Shown here: piece after piece, positions 32,922-43,426 of the stretch
How the letters are laid out: every line of letters begins with the position of its first letter
How positions within the stretch are numbered: the stretch's first letter is position 1
NCBI GenBank assembly: GCA_028278025.1
Contig: JANQFE010000150.1
Coordinates: forward strand, 1 to 64,000
Direction of reading: 5' to 3'
From: Thermodesulfobacteriota bacterium
GTDB lineage: Bacteria; Desulfobacterota; WTBG01; CAIYCZ01; CAIRTM01
Length of the DNA stretch: 64,000 bases
Position numbers and translations under genes: made by a program
The notes under the pieces: model-generated
What the model was told of the DNA's origin: nothing
Databases searched by the model: none
Seen by the model: only the letters and a program-made list of their open reading frames with translations

Positions 32922-35900
32922 TTATTCTACTCTGGTATTGTATTCCTCTAGGTACTGGTTATGTTCCGGATCGTCAGGGTAGTTCTCCACTGCAGGGTCA
33001 TAGGGAAAACCGCTCATTGCCTCAAAGGGCAAAGGCTCGACTGTATGCGGTACATCCACCTTGGCATCCTTGTAATACCCATCGGTATACATCATGAATT
33101 TTCGTGTTGTACCCGGTGCCTGAGGACCGGCAAGGCTGAACCTGAGATCAATCTCATCACCCTTTCCATAGATAACAAACATGTCATCTGTCTGAGAAAG
33201 CAGGGATGTGACATCACCAAAACGGGTATAGTTTCCGGGAAAATACTCGTGAATGTGATTGGGATCATTCTCCCTGTAAAGATAGTTGTAAATCTCGTCG
33301 AAAACATGTTCTTTATCGCTCAGGCCGTATGAGCGCAGCTCTGCTGATACAAGCGGTACTTCGGTCAGGCTGACAATCTCGTCCTCGGTGATATCAAATC
33401 GCACAGAATCAATCAAAGTCTTAAACAGAAAGGTCAGTCTTACTTTGTATACATTCGTCTGAAAGATATCTGAAATATCGAGAGCAAAGGCTCGCTTAAA
33501 TTCAGGTGGTTTGGGCAGCTCGGCTATTGTCTTATCCACCGAAACCCACTGGCCGCCTGCCTCAAGCACCTCAAGCTTGGTGCGCGGTCCGAACTGGGAT
33601 GATCTTTCTACACCCTCAGGGCTGTCCGGGAACATGCTCACTCCGTCTATGATCAGTTTAATCTGAGGTGCTGCTGAAAGATCCCCAAGGTCGATCTCAA
33701 GGGTTTGATAAACAAAATCTATGTTGCGGTCTTCATTAAGTATGAGGTATTCACCGTCTGAACTGCCCAGCTCAACAGACACATCCGCGCCAGTATTAAC
33801 ATGGGTAATGGCAAGCGGTCGCTGCAGAACCTGGGAAGCGGTATGCAGCACATCCTGAAGATCGTTAAGTGTACCGCCAAATCCGGGCTTTTCGCCGTAG
33901 ATGCTGCGGTTCATGGGTATGTCTATTACATAGAGCTTGAGCTCATCAAGATAATCGGTTTCAAAGCGCTCTTCGACAAGCCGCATCTGGTAGTGCCCGT
34001 CTTTTTCTACCGGGTTTGTTTCAAGGACATAGTAGTCGTTCGGATTAGGGGTAAAATAGCCGAAGCTGCCTTTGGCAGCCAGTTTCCCGGCCCCGTAAAG
34101 ATCTGTCTGAAAATTAAATTTTTCTCCATCCCATACATACAGAAAAGGACAGCTTCCGCTTGGGTTCCATACCTGGAAATTATCTACAAAAGACCAGGTA
34201 GACTCTTTTATCGTGTCAAGCGCGTTCCGGGTCTTGACCCGCCACCAGTAGGGCGCATAGTATTGCGGTTGAAAAGTCCAGCTTACGGCAGTTATCCAGC
34301 CGGAAGTAAAGTTAGGTGATGCCATCAGGGCCTGGTCATCTACTTCAACGTAATACTCAACAGGATCCTCAAAGGTAACCGGATTCCATTCCAGCGAAAT
34401 TGGCGGAATCGGTACTATCGTCGGCGTTATATCGGGCTCAGGTATCAGCACCGGTGCGAGCGGAGTGCCGGGAATATTAATAGTAAAAGCTTCAATTGGC
34501 GACCAGTCGGATATTAGTCCGGGCCGGGCCAGATCGCGGGCTCTGACTCTCCAGTACCAGGCGCGCGATGTATCCAGGGTTACTGTCCAGCTTGTTGTCG
34601 GGTCCCAGTTGAGTATGAACGACGGGCTGCTCATATCAACGTTGATGCTGATCTCCGCGTAGTACTGTGTTTGCCCGCCGGATGGAGGTGCAACCGGGTT
34701 CCACTCCAGCGTGACAGCAACAGCCGTCTCAGAATCAACATCGCCCTCAGATACTAAAACAGGTGCCGAAGGGACAAGCAGCGCGAACGAGGGGTCAGAA
34801 TCGGGCAGGGCATTTGTCGACATGCCGGGGTGACAGTTGTAGCAGGCATTGTTCGGGCCGTGACAGTCATAGCAGTAGAGCCGCCCCCCCTCCCAGACCG
34901 CCCCGGTGTGACACGCGCTGGTACAAGTTCCGTATCCGTTGGCAGGTGCTCCGCCCGTGGTGTATCCACGCCCGACATCAATGTTGTAATCGGCATGGGT
35001 ATTATTAGAATGACACTGGTTACAGCTCCAGCCGTAGTTGCCGGTATGGTAATTAACACTGTAAAAATGTTCGTCATGATTACCCGTGCTTGGCGGATCA
35101 CCGTGACATGCATCGCAGTCAAGTGCTGCGCCGCCCCATGTGGGTGTCGTATAGCTGGTCGGCCCGCCCATACCATCGCTGCTCTGCACATTGCTGTGAC
35201 AATAGAGATTGGAACACTGCCCGTAGCTATCAAGCATGGTGGAAGTACCATCGTAGGCAGCTCCTGCAACTACAGGGTCAGAAGAAAAATTCAGGTTTGA
35301 TTGACCGTTAACGTGATCATCAGGATATGTTGAATGACACACATCACATTGGATATTTAATTCTGTGCTTGACGTATGAACTTCATGGCTGCCCAGTACG
35401 GACGCATTATCACTGGTTGCCAGGTGACAGTCGCCGCAGGCAAGCGTCCCACCCCACTGCGGGGTAGTATTATTGCCGCTGCCCCAATCAGTTCCGTCAG
35501 ACAGTGTGCCGTGGCAGTAGAGATTATCACAGGTCATTGTACCGCCCGTGGTGACGGTCGTATTGTTGGTTGCTTCGTAGCTGTAGGGTGCATCCAGTAT
35601 CTGTCCGTCATAGGTGGCCCCGGTACCGTCCTGCCCGAAAGCATTAAAGCCCATCTGGATTTGGTTGTTACCTGAAATCGGGCTTTGCGGCATGCCGCCG
35701 AAATGGCAGGTTTCACAGGGATAGTTATAGCCGGAAGCAGTTGCGTGCGTAGCGTGATCACCGGCAGTCTGTGATCCTGTCGGCAGCGGAAGATTTACAA
35801 TACCGTCCGGGCCGCCCAATGTATCCTGCGTTGGTGGAAACCCGTGGCAGGCTGAGCATGCCCCTGCGCCAAACAAAAATCCCTCTTCATGCACATGACA

Positions 35901-36491
35901 TGATGTACAGTCGTTTCCATAATAATGTTCATGGTCGACAGTGCCGTCATTTGTGTGGTGGTTGGTTGCAGTATGACAGCTCTGGCAGACCCCGTTGTAG
36001 GGACTGTTGCCTTCATCAAACGCAAAGTGATCTGGCCTCTGTTGAAAAATAACCGGGTTTAATACATCCGGTATAAATTCTGTTGAAATTGCGCTGCGAA
36101 TCAGCTTCAGGTTATAAGCGGTTAGTCCAGAATGGGAGTCAAAACTCTCCTGGCGAGCATGAGGGTCATGACAAGTGCTGCAGTCAATGATGGTACTGTT
36201 ATCATTAACCCTGTGATTTCCCACATTGCTCATTGATGCCGCCACCCCGGTAGGGTTATGGCAGGTCTTACACAACGCCTCCTGCTCCGCACCCCGTGCC
36301 AGCGGTACTATACCGAAATTATGAGGCTCCATATAGTGGCACTGCAGGCATTCTGCATCATTCCAGGGATCAGTTACATGCGGCGGTTCAAAATTGAACA
36401 TCGGCTGGGCAAACACACTACCGAGAACCAAAATCATTAAAACGCCAAAAAGTGTAGCAGTAAAAGTGATAAACTTGCCGGATTTTTTCAT
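32922..36491 (-). CDS. Very large multiheme cytochrome c with CxxxxCH motifs and FnIII-like domains
   Basis: An 1189-residue exported protein. The N-terminal 205 residues are nearly identical in plan to the 14-heme neighbour. By eye there are 13 CxxCH motifs plus two CxxxxCH (CDNLYCH, CSNLYCH) and one CxxxCH (CTSACH), all before residue 570. The CxxxxCH-then-CxxCH pairs match the repeat named from Geobacter sulfurreducens. From about 580 follow two fibronectin-III-like domains (ARAWYWRVRARDLA, YAPYWWRVKTRN) and a heme-free C-terminal domain (GSCPFLYVWDGEKFNFQTD) of about 400 residues. A strong GGGGG ribosome site precedes the start. Probably a cell-surface cytochrome. Confidence 0.93.
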   Translation of the reverse strand: MKKSGKFITFTATLFGVLMILVLGSVFAQPMFNFEPPHVTDPWNDAECLQCHYMEPHNFGIVPLARGAEQEALCKTCHNPTGVAASMSNVGNHRVNDNSTIIDCSTCHDPHARQESFDSHSGLTAYNLKLIRSAISTEFIPDVLNPVIFQQRPDHFAFDEGNSPYNGVCQSCHTATNHHTNDGTVDHEHYYGNDCTSCHVHEEGFLFGAGACSACHGFPPTQDTLGGPDGIVNLPLPTGSQTAGDHATHATASGYNYPCETCHFGGMPQSPISGNNQIQMGFNAFGQDGTGATYDGQILDAPYSYEATNNTTVTTGGTMTCDNLYCHGTLSDGTDWGSGNNTTPQWGGTLACGDCHLATSDNASVLGSHEVHTSSTELNIQCDVCHSTYPDDHVNGQSNLNFSSDPVVAGAAYDGTSTMLDSYGQCSNLYCHSNVQSSDGMGGPTSYTTPTWGGAALDCDACHGDPPSTGNHDEHFYSVNYHTGNYGWSCNQCHSNNTHADYNIDVGRGYTTGGAPANGYGTCTSACHTGAVWEGGRLYCYDCHGPNNACYNCHPGMSTNALPDSDPSFALLVPSAPVLVSEGDVDSETAVAVTLEWNPVAPPSGGQTQYYAEISINVDMSSPSFILNWDPTTSWTVTLDTSRAWYWRVRARDLARPGLISDWSPIEAFTINIPGTPLAPVLIPEPDITPTIVPIPPISLEWNPVTFEDPVEYYVEVDDQALMASPNFTSGWITAVSWTFQPQYYAPYWWRVKTRNALDTIKESTWSFVDNFQVWNPSGSCPFLYVWDGEKFNFQTDLYGAGKLAAKGSFGYFTPNPNDYYVLETNPVEKDGHYQMRLVEERFETDYLDELKLYVIDIPMNRSIYGEKPGFGGTLNDLQDVLHTASQVLQRPLAITHVNTGADVSVELGSSDGEYLILNEDRNIDFVYQTLEIDLGDLSAAPQIKLIIDGVSMFPDSPEGVERSSQFGPRTKLEVLEAGGQWVSVDKTIAELPKPPEFKRAFALDISDIFQTNVYKVRLTFLFKTLIDSVRFDITEDEIVSLTEVPLVSAELRSYGLSDKEHVFDEIYNYLYRENDPNHIHEYFPGNYTRFGDVTSLLSQTDDMFVIYGKGDEIDLRFSLAGPQAPGTTRKFMMYTDGYYKDAKVDVPHTVEPLPFEAMSGFPYDPAVENYPDDPEHNQYLEEYNTRVE

Positions 36492-36632
36492 GCAGCACCC
36501 CCATGTTAGAATATACTTGTATATATTATAAAATCATATACCTAATTGTCAAGCTATATCTATCATTCGTAATGATACCTATCTCATTATTTTGAAATAA
36601 AATTTTTTCTACGATGATATATATCTTTTTGC

Positions 36633-36661
36633 TTGACATATATTAACATGGATGGTATTTT
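36633..36661 (+). promoter_or_regulatory. Sigma-70-type promoter of the pentaheme cytochrome
   Basis: TTGACA at 36633-36638, a 17-base spacer and TATTTT at 36656-36661, 46 bp upstream of the ATG. Ideal spacing and a consensus -35 box. Confidence 0.55.
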
Positions 36662-36706
36662 ATAAATAAAATACACATAAAAACCCGGGGGATATAATAA
36701 AAAACT

Positions 36707-37342
36707 ATGAGAAAGATTGTAACTATCTGTTTAATCTTTTCTTTTATGCTCTCAGGCTATATCATTACTCCGGCATATGCCGCATCAGGGATTGCCGGCA
36801 CCGCTCATGATTTTACTGATGAGGGCTGGGATCCGCCAACATACGGCAATCAGGTTCTGGGACTCTGTGAAGCCTGTCATATTCCCCATAACGCTGATAC
36901 GACAACCGAGGCACCCCTCTGGAATCATGAGATAACGGTACAAAACTACCAGCCCTATACAAGCCAGTCACTTAAAGCAACCCCGGAACAGCCGGGCCTG
37001 TACTCGCTGCTGTGCCTTTCATGTCATGACGGTACTGTTGCGGTAGATTCCTATGGTAATATGGATGGATCTGTCTTCATCTCTGACTATGACGGCAGCT
37101 ATGTTTTCGGAAACGATCTGACCGGTGACCACCCGGTAGGGATTCAGTGGACACACAAAGAGCCGGCCAATTGCGCCAACTGCCATTTTGCCCACAGCGG
37201 CAGGACCCAATTACCCTTTTATGACGGTAAAGTCGAGTGTGCCACCTGCCATGATCCCCACAACAAGGGTGATATAGACTTTAATTTCCTTCGCATCACA
37301 GACGTTGACTCTGAAATCTGCTTATTCTGCCACGATAAATAG
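36707..37342 (+). CDS. Exported pentaheme cytochrome c
   Basis: A 211-residue protein with a signal peptide (TPAYAAS) and five CxxCH motifs: CEACH, CLSCH, CANCH, CATCH and CLFCH at the extreme C-terminus. The spacing suits doubled-CxxCH repeats (CxxCH...HP-G...CANCHFAH...CATCHDPH). Monocistronic, divergent from the 1189-residue cytochrome, with its own promoter and a good terminator. Likely a periplasmic electron carrier linking to the cytochromes encoded divergently. Confidence 0.9.
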   Translation: MRKIVTICLIFSFMLSGYIITPAYAASGIAGTAHDFTDEGWDPPTYGNQVLGLCEACHIPHNADTTTEAPLWNHEITVQNYQPYTSQSLKATPEQPGLYSLLCLSCHDGTVAVDSYGNMDGSVFISDYDGSYVFGNDLTGDHPVGIQWTHKEPANCANCHFAHSGRTQLPFYDGKVECATCHDPHNKGDIDFNFLRITDVDSEICLFCHDK

Positions 37343-37411
37343 ACTGGCGTTACAGACAATAAGCTAATAACGTTTACAATAATCCCTCGCAACATACAGC
37401 TTCAAACCCTA

Positions 37412-37447
37412 AAAAAGGTGAAGACAAACAAGACTTCACCTTTTTGC
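37412..37447 (+). terminator. Rho-independent terminator after the pentaheme cytochrome
   Basis: Arms AAAAAGGTGAAG and CTTCACCTTTTT (12 bp, perfect) around a 10-base loop, ending in a T-run. Confidence 0.85.
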
Positions 37448-37810
37448 TTTTTATACTTTGTTTGCCCGTACCCATCTCTATTATTAAACCTGCCACTATC
37501 TCCCGATTGCTTTGATCTGCCTCCGCCGTCAATTATTCGTAATAATCAAGCATGTTAAAAACTGCAGTGTGTCATCATGCAATATAGTTTTCTTTGACAG
37601 CTTACTATGTTTTTTATTTGTGTATCTCTAATTTTGATACAATAATGGCATTGTCTCAAAAAAACGCTGTTTTTCAGTTAGTTAATCTTGCGTGAAGCTC
37701 TGATAACTTATATTTTCCAAAGCACCAGCATCTTTTGACTTGTACAATATGGTTTGCTATATTTTTAAGGAGTTCATACAAAGCCGTTATACAAACAGAT
37801 TTTTTTAGTT
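37448..37810. other. Intergenic region without recognisable features
   Basis: About 360 bases of AT-rich DNA between the terminator and the next membrane-protein gene. I see no reading frame of note, repeat or clear promoter. Confidence 0.5.
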
Positions 37811-39682
37811 ATGACCTTAAAGGACAAAAAAAATAAATCTTTTCCGACCAGGGTAACTCCTGAGTTTTTAACCTGTACCATTCTCATCGTAATAGTATTT
37901 TCCATATATTTTCAGGTGCAAAACCATGAATTTGTTAATTTTGATGATGATTCATATGTAACCGCCAATCCTTATGTCCAGGACGGGCTGAGTATCAATA
38001 GCCTGGCATGGTCCTTTACGTTTAACAAGTTTGATGGTCACTGGCACCCGCTCACCTGGCAATCACACATGCTGGATTATGAAATTGCCGGGCTCAGCTC
38101 TGCCTGGCATCACATGACAAATGTGTTTATTCACCTGCTTAATGCGCTGCTGCTGTTCTTTGTGCTCAAAAAAATTACCGGCGGAATATGGCAAAGTGCC
38201 TTTGTTGCTGCCCTTTTTGCAGCTCACCCCCTTAATGTCGAATCGGTTGCCTGGGTTGCCGAACGAAAAAATGTTCTAAGCACCTTTTTCTGGATACTTA
38301 CAATCGGGTGTTATGCCGGTTACAGCAAACGTCCGGGGGCAGGCCGCTATGCAGCCTGCCTTGGGGTCTACCTGCTGGGGCTCATGGCAAAGCCTATGCT
38401 GGTTACCCTTCCCTTTGTGTTGCTTCTTTTGGACTATTGGCCCCTGGGACGCCTGCGTATTGGACAATTTTTCAGAAACAGCTCATCACCGAACGGTTTG
38501 CCTGCTTTTCGTCTGATCCTGGAAAAAATTCCTTTTTTTATACTGGCGGGGGCTTCCTGCGTGGTTACCTACATTGCAATGCAGCGCGATGGTATTCTGG
38601 GTACTTTTGAGCAGTATTCACTAGGGGGCCGGATATCAAACGCGCTGGTAACCTATGTTGTGTATCTGGTTAAAATGATCTGGCCTTCCGGCCTGGCGGT
38701 CATCTATCCCCATCCCGGTTTCATCCCCCTGTGGCAGGCCGCAGGTGCTTTTCTGGTGCTCTTAATTATGTGCTTTACAGCGTTTCTAACTATCAGAAGC
38801 CGCCCCTATATAGTTGTGGGATGGCTGTGGTACCTGGGAACCCTTGTTCCGGTTATCGGCCTGGTGCAGGTGGGACTTGTCTCGCGCGCTGACCGGCACA
38901 CCTATGTACCGCTTATCGGGATTTTTATTGTGGTTGCATGGTTTAGTGCAGACCTCTCTGCACAATGGCGTTACCGCAAAAAAGTTCTTTCCGCGGTTTC
39001 AGCTATAGTACTTATCTTCCTGATGACGGTTGCGTGGATGCAGGTGGACCGCTGGTCAAATAGCGTCTCCCTCTGGCAGCATGTCTTAAGCGTAACGGAA
39101 AGAAACCATGTTGCCCATAACTGTTTGGGAGTTGCTCTTGCGCAGCAAGGCAGCATAACTGAAGCAAGCACCCATTTTCGCGAAGTGCTTAAAATCAAGC
39201 CTGATAAGGATGTAACCCATAACAACCTTGGAAAAATCCTGACCATGCAGGGAAAAAATGACGAGGCTATGCAGCACTTTACTGAGGCACTCAGGATAAA
39301 CCCCGGCAATATCAACGCCCGCAATAATCTTGCCATTGCCCTAGCCGGTCAGGGTAAAACCGCTGAGGCTATAAACCATTTTAAAACAGCGCTGCAGATA
39401 GAGCCTGATAACGCTGAAACCCACAACAATCTTGGTATTGCACTGTCAATGCAGGGCACATTATCCGAGGCTGTTATGCATTATACTGAAGCACTGCGGA
39501 TAAATCCCGGCTACGCTGAAGCGCACTACAATCTGGGAGTTGATCTTGCAGCCCTGGGCCGCATTGAGGAAGCCATAGTCCACTACAGGGAAGCTTTAAT
39601 AATCAGACCCGATTATATCAAGGCACGTAAAAGTTTAGGGGAAGCCCTGGCTGCCCAAAAGCGCATTAACCGGACTCCCTGA
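37811..39682 (+). CDS. GT-C-like polytopic membrane protein with C-terminal TPR repeats
   Basis: A 623-residue protein. An N-terminal helix is followed by an acidic first loop (NFDDDSYVTANPYV) typical of GT-C glycosyltransferases that use lipid-linked sugars, then about ten further helices to residue 415. The C-terminal 200 residues are about five tetratricopeptide units (GKNDEAMQHFTEALRINPGN and similar). Proteins of this plan occur widely in anaerobes and are usually annotated only as TPR proteins. Together with the next two genes it suggests glycosylation of exported proteins or envelope sugars; the donor and acceptor are unknown. Confidence 0.82.
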   Translation: MTLKDKKNKSFPTRVTPEFLTCTILIVIVFSIYFQVQNHEFVNFDDDSYVTANPYVQDGLSINSLAWSFTFNKFDGHWHPLTWQSHMLDYEIAGLSSAWHHMTNVFIHLLNALLLFFVLKKITGGIWQSAFVAALFAAHPLNVESVAWVAERKNVLSTFFWILTIGCYAGYSKRPGAGRYAACLGVYLLGLMAKPMLVTLPFVLLLLDYWPLGRLRIGQFFRNSSSPNGLPAFRLILEKIPFFILAGASCVVTYIAMQRDGILGTFEQYSLGGRISNALVTYVVYLVKMIWPSGLAVIYPHPGFIPLWQAAGAFLVLLIMCFTAFLTIRSRPYIVVGWLWYLGTLVPVIGLVQVGLVSRADRHTYVPLIGIFIVVAWFSADLSAQWRYRKKVLSAVSAIVLIFLMTVAWMQVDRWSNSVSLWQHVLSVTERNHVAHNCLGVALAQQGSITEASTHFREVLKIKPDKDVTHNNLGKILTMQGKNDEAMQHFTEALRINPGNINARNNLAIALAGQGKTAEAINHFKTALQIEPDNAETHNNLGIALSMQGTLSEAVMHYTEALRINPGYAEAHYNLGVDLAALGRIEEAIVHYREALIIRPDYIKARKSLGEALAAQKRINRTP

Positions 39683-39726
39683 AATAGAAAATACATCTGA
39701 CGAGTGCTAAGCTACAGCTTTTCTTA

Positions 39727-41307
39727 ATGATCATGAATAATAAGGCAAAAACTTCTCCGTTTATGATCACAATTCCTGTTGCGGGAATCATCATTGGAAT
39801 AGTCATAGCCGGCTGGGGGTTTTATAATAACAGGGATTTTTATCATGATGATGCATATATCTCTCTGCGCTATGCATATAATCTTATTAACGGCCACGGC
39901 ATAACATGGAACCCCGGCGAATATGTTGAAGGCTATACAAATTTTCTTCATCTGGCATGTATAGGTATGCTGGGCGCCTGCGGCATTGAACTTGTGCCGG
40001 CTTCGCAGCTAATAAATATTGCAGCGTTTCTTGCTTTGAATGTTTTTTTAGTGTTCTATTTTTATTCAAGAACGCTTGCAGGGCGGGCTCTGACACTGCT
40101 TCCGGCTATTCTTACACTTACTGCTTTCCCGCTTATTGTATGGTGTCTGGGCGGCCTGGAAGGCCCCCTGTTTACTCTTTTTTGCACCCTGGGAGTATGT
40201 TTCTTTGCTGACCGGCCCGAAACAAAAAGTTATCCTCGATATCTGGCATGCAGCGGCCTGTTTTTTGCAATGGCCTGCATGACACGACCTGATGGTATTA
40301 TATTCTTCAGCATCAGCCTGCTGTTTTTGGCCATAGGTAGGAACACCGGCAAGATAAAGTTTCTCATGTTTTTTACGGTGCCCTTTGTATCCGTTTACGC
40401 ATCATACTTTGTATGGAGACTGCTGTATTATAAAACATTGCTGCCAAATACTTTCTATGCCAAGGCTACTGATTTGACACCGGCAAAACTGCTGAACGGA
40501 CTCAACTATATGTGGGACTATATGACAGTGCCCCCCTTTTTATTTTTCCTTCTGTTGCCGGTGCTTGTCTACACACTGTACCAAAAATCTTTTAAAAGAC
40601 CCTGTCTGTATATTCTTGTGTGCATTCTTTCATACCTTCTGTTTATCGTTTATGTGGGTGGCGACCACATGCAGGTATTCAGATTCATGCTGCCCGTCAT
40701 CCCTCTGTGCGGCATCCTTTTATACTTGACTATCAACACCGTTGCTGCAAATTCAAAACGATCTCTCCTTTTTATTGTATATGCTTTCATCCTATCCTGC
40801 AGTGGCCTGCAGTGCACGTATAATGATCTGAATCCCCGCAAGCCTGATCCTGCCGCATACCTTGGAGCCCTGGCAGGAAAATATATTGCTGCTACATGGC
40901 CGCAAAATTCATTAATTGCACTTAACACAGCCGGTTCAACGCCCTTTTACGCAACCCACAACACCTATATTGACATGCTGGGGTTAAATGACAGGCATAT
41001 TGCCAGGCGTAAAATCAGTCAGTATATCCTGCCCTGGCAAAAGGTTCCCGGTCATGCAAAGGGTGATGGAAGCTATGTGTTGGATAGAAAACCTGATTAC
41101 ATAATTATAGGTGGCGCGCAGGGTGATATAATCGGCCGCCCCTGGTTCCTATCGGACTGGGAAATAGCTCAAGACCCCCGGTTTTATAAAAACTATCGGT
41201 TCCATTATGTCATTCTCAGCAATCAGGAAAATGGTTTTCATAAAAGGGGCTATTATTTCCAATATTATCAGCGTATCAAGGACGAAAACAACAAAACAGC
41301 AGATTGA
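39727..41307 (+). CDS. GT-C-like membrane glycosyltransferase
   Basis: A 526-residue polytopic protein with about ten membrane helices. The first periplasmic loop reads FYHDDAYISLRYAYNL followed by GEYVEGYTNFL, a signature of a large family of putative lipid-linked-sugar transferases (DDAY with a following GY-T). A soluble C-terminal domain of about 130 residues follows (from LNTAGSTPFYA). It lies 44 bp after the previous gene and probably shares its transcript. Sugar specificity cannot be inferred. Confidence 0.8.
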   Translation: MIMNNKAKTSPFMITIPVAGIIIGIVIAGWGFYNNRDFYHDDAYISLRYAYNLINGHGITWNPGEYVEGYTNFLHLACIGMLGACGIELVPASQLINIAAFLALNVFLVFYFYSRTLAGRALTLLPAILTLTAFPLIVWCLGGLEGPLFTLFCTLGVCFFADRPETKSYPRYLACSGLFFAMACMTRPDGIIFFSISLLFLAIGRNTGKIKFLMFFTVPFVSVYASYFVWRLLYYKTLLPNTFYAKATDLTPAKLLNGLNYMWDYMTVPPFLFFLLLPVLVYTLYQKSFKRPCLYILVCILSYLLFIVYVGGDHMQVFRFMLPVIPLCGILLYLTINTVAANSKRSLLFIVYAFILSCSGLQCTYNDLNPRKPDPAAYLGALAGKYIAATWPQNSLIALNTAGSTPFYATHNTYIDMLGLNDRHIARRKISQYILPWQKVPGHAKGDGSYVLDRKPDYIIIGGAQGDIIGRPWFLSDWEIAQDPRFYKNYRFHYVILSNQENGFHKRGYYFQYYQRIKDENNKTAD

Positions 41308-41444
41308 AAACATTACATAATCTATCGGCATGTCATCTTGTGATATCGGATCGGGCGTATCCCGGTAATCACACCTGTTTATACCAACCGCTTTTTTACC
41401 TTACCCAATACAATCAGTAGCCTATTGTAACCGGAAATGCTGTC

Positions 41445-43058
41445 TTACGATGTGCGCTTGTATATACCCCACAGCCCCATAGAAAAAGGCAGGGACTCCA
41501 CTTTTCGTGAAGATATCAAAGAATAGTGTTCTGAGAGCTGATCCTTGAGGAAATGATTCCACATATTAAATAAATATATTTCTTCAATAATATAATCGAT
41601 ATTTTTTTTATCGAGATAATCTTCCAATGTTTTATTCTTTAAATGCACATAGACCTCTTCATTGATGACCCCATCCAGATTAACCACCCGGCTGCCCAGC
41701 CAATAGCTTAAACAGCCGGATTGAAAAGCACCGATTTTAGAGTTATGAGGGATGACGTCTGATACAAAAGAATATGCAGAAAAATATCTTGGTGGAAACA
41801 ATTTTGTAAATTGCCCATAATATTGATTAGCAAAATAAAAAGCATACGGAACAAATAATATGACACATAAGACAGTGCTCACCCGGCGCGTTACTTTAAA
41901 TTTAGACATAACCCGTTGAAACGTTATGGCAGGAAGTAAAAGCAGCAATGCATATACGGGATAAAAATATCTATACAGATGCCAAAAGCCGCCAATAACA
42001 TTAAGATATGCGATAATGATGATCAATTGGAAAAGTAATACTACACCGCATGTGCTGCGCAGCTGCCGGTCTCGTATTACACAAAAAAGACCGGCCAGGT
42101 ATAGTACTGATATAAAAATCAGCCATAACAGATTGTCCAGAATTTGTGCCAGCGGCAGGTAGACAAAAAACTCCTTCTTAAAATAATAAAACATCATCGA
42201 AAAGAAGCCGTCATGGTTGGGATGGGTGAAATTGAAAAAGATACTGGTAATTTGATTAACTGCTTTTCCGCTTACAGGCATAATACTGCCTGTTTGAGTA
42301 TACGTAAAAAACAACCATGGTGATGCCACTGCTACGGCGGTTGTGCTGCAGATCAATATATTACGCATACGCAGAAAACCTTCATGTCGCAGATCTTTTA
42401 TGGCAAGCCATGCCTGGTCACAAGCTATTGCGATTCCCAGTATTGCAAGGTCGACACGGGCCCAAAAACCAACCCCTAATAAAAGACCGATCGAAAGCCA
42501 AAAACGAGGCTCTTTTGTATCATTTTGTTTGATAGTCCAATAGTAATACAGAGTAAACACAAGCATAAAAAAAGAAAGAGTGGTTTCCATACCGTTAAGG
42601 ACCTGATTCATGACATATGGTGACCAGATCCACACAGATGCAAAAAATGCAGCAATGGACCGCGATGAAACCCTGCATAAAAGACGATATAAAAAAATAT
42701 GGGCAGCAAATGCGATGAAAACATTCAATGTAAGGCAAAGATGAATGGAGAGCTCGAGCTGATTGCCATAAAGGTAAAAAACAGGCGTGTACAGGAATGC
42801 AATCAACGGGTTAAAACCACTGCTTAACGCAAGTGCGGCGGCCCTGCCTGATAACCAATCGGCAATATCACGGGCAATGGTAAAATAAAAATAGGAATCA
42901 TCAAACAGGGGGCCGTTACCATAAACAAGAGGGAACCCTTCAAGAGTTTGGACGGGCTGCCAGGCAATGAATAAATGAAAAACAAGGGAACCTGACACAG
43001 ATAACAGGAAAACCAGATCTGTTTTGATCACTTGTGCTGCAGTTATGAAACACTTCAT
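41445..43058 (-). CDS. GT-C-like membrane glycosyltransferase
   Basis: A 537-residue polytopic protein, convergent to the previous gene. The first loop has LFDDSYFYFTIARDIADWLSG-like acidic residues (DDSY) as in GT-C enzymes, followed by about ten helices and a C-terminal soluble part (LGSRVVNLDGVINEEVY). It is related in plan to the gene at 39727, but I could not align them fully. Probably transfers a sugar from a polyprenyl phosphate on the outer face of the inner membrane. Confidence 0.78.
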   Translation of the reverse strand: MKCFITAAQVIKTDLVFLLSVSGSLVFHLFIAWQPVQTLEGFPLVYGNGPLFDDSYFYFTIARDIADWLSGRAAALALSSGFNPLIAFLYTPVFYLYGNQLELSIHLCLTLNVFIAFAAHIFLYRLLCRVSSRSIAAFFASVWIWSPYVMNQVLNGMETTLSFFMLVFTLYYYWTIKQNDTKEPRFWLSIGLLLGVGFWARVDLAILGIAIACDQAWLAIKDLRHEGFLRMRNILICSTTAVAVASPWLFFTYTQTGSIMPVSGKAVNQITSIFFNFTHPNHDGFFSMMFYYFKKEFFVYLPLAQILDNLLWLIFISVLYLAGLFCVIRDRQLRSTCGVVLLFQLIIIIAYLNVIGGFWHLYRYFYPVYALLLLLPAITFQRVMSKFKVTRRVSTVLCVILFVPYAFYFANQYYGQFTKLFPPRYFSAYSFVSDVIPHNSKIGAFQSGCLSYWLGSRVVNLDGVINEEVYVHLKNKTLEDYLDKKNIDYIIEEIYLFNMWNHFLKDQLSEHYSLISSRKVESLPFSMGLWGIYKRTS

Positions 43059-43426
43059 CGAGTCTCTTGCCGGAGATCAACAAAAAAGTATGTCTTCATC
43101 CTGTAACAGCCTGAGTACATAGGGACGGTTGTTTGATGCACCCGAATGTTTTTGTTACCCATTTATGGTAAGTCGATTTTACAATAATAAATAGTATGAG
43201 ATAAAGTTTATTATATGTCAAGCGCTGCAGCAGTTTAATTGGTATGTACAAAAATTTTCATTTAAAATTATTTGACAACCCAGTTTTTTGTTTCTATAAT
43301 TTTATTAGAATAAAGAGTAACAATTCCGCATTTTTTCCTCAAAATTATCATAAAAACAATCCCATAAGTTCGTGGAATTACTGCGTCCGGCTATCAATGG
43401 GTGAACACTCGGTAGAGATGTATACA
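43059..43426. other. Intergenic region between divergent genes
   Basis: About 370 bases, AT-rich. The open frame of the next gene extends back into it to 43244, but the extension lacks a signal peptide and RBS. No clear promoter or repeat. Confidence 0.45.

Noticed and set aside
33801-34319. 172-codon plus-strand open frame
   Set aside because: Antisense to the 1189-residue cytochrome, no supporting signal.
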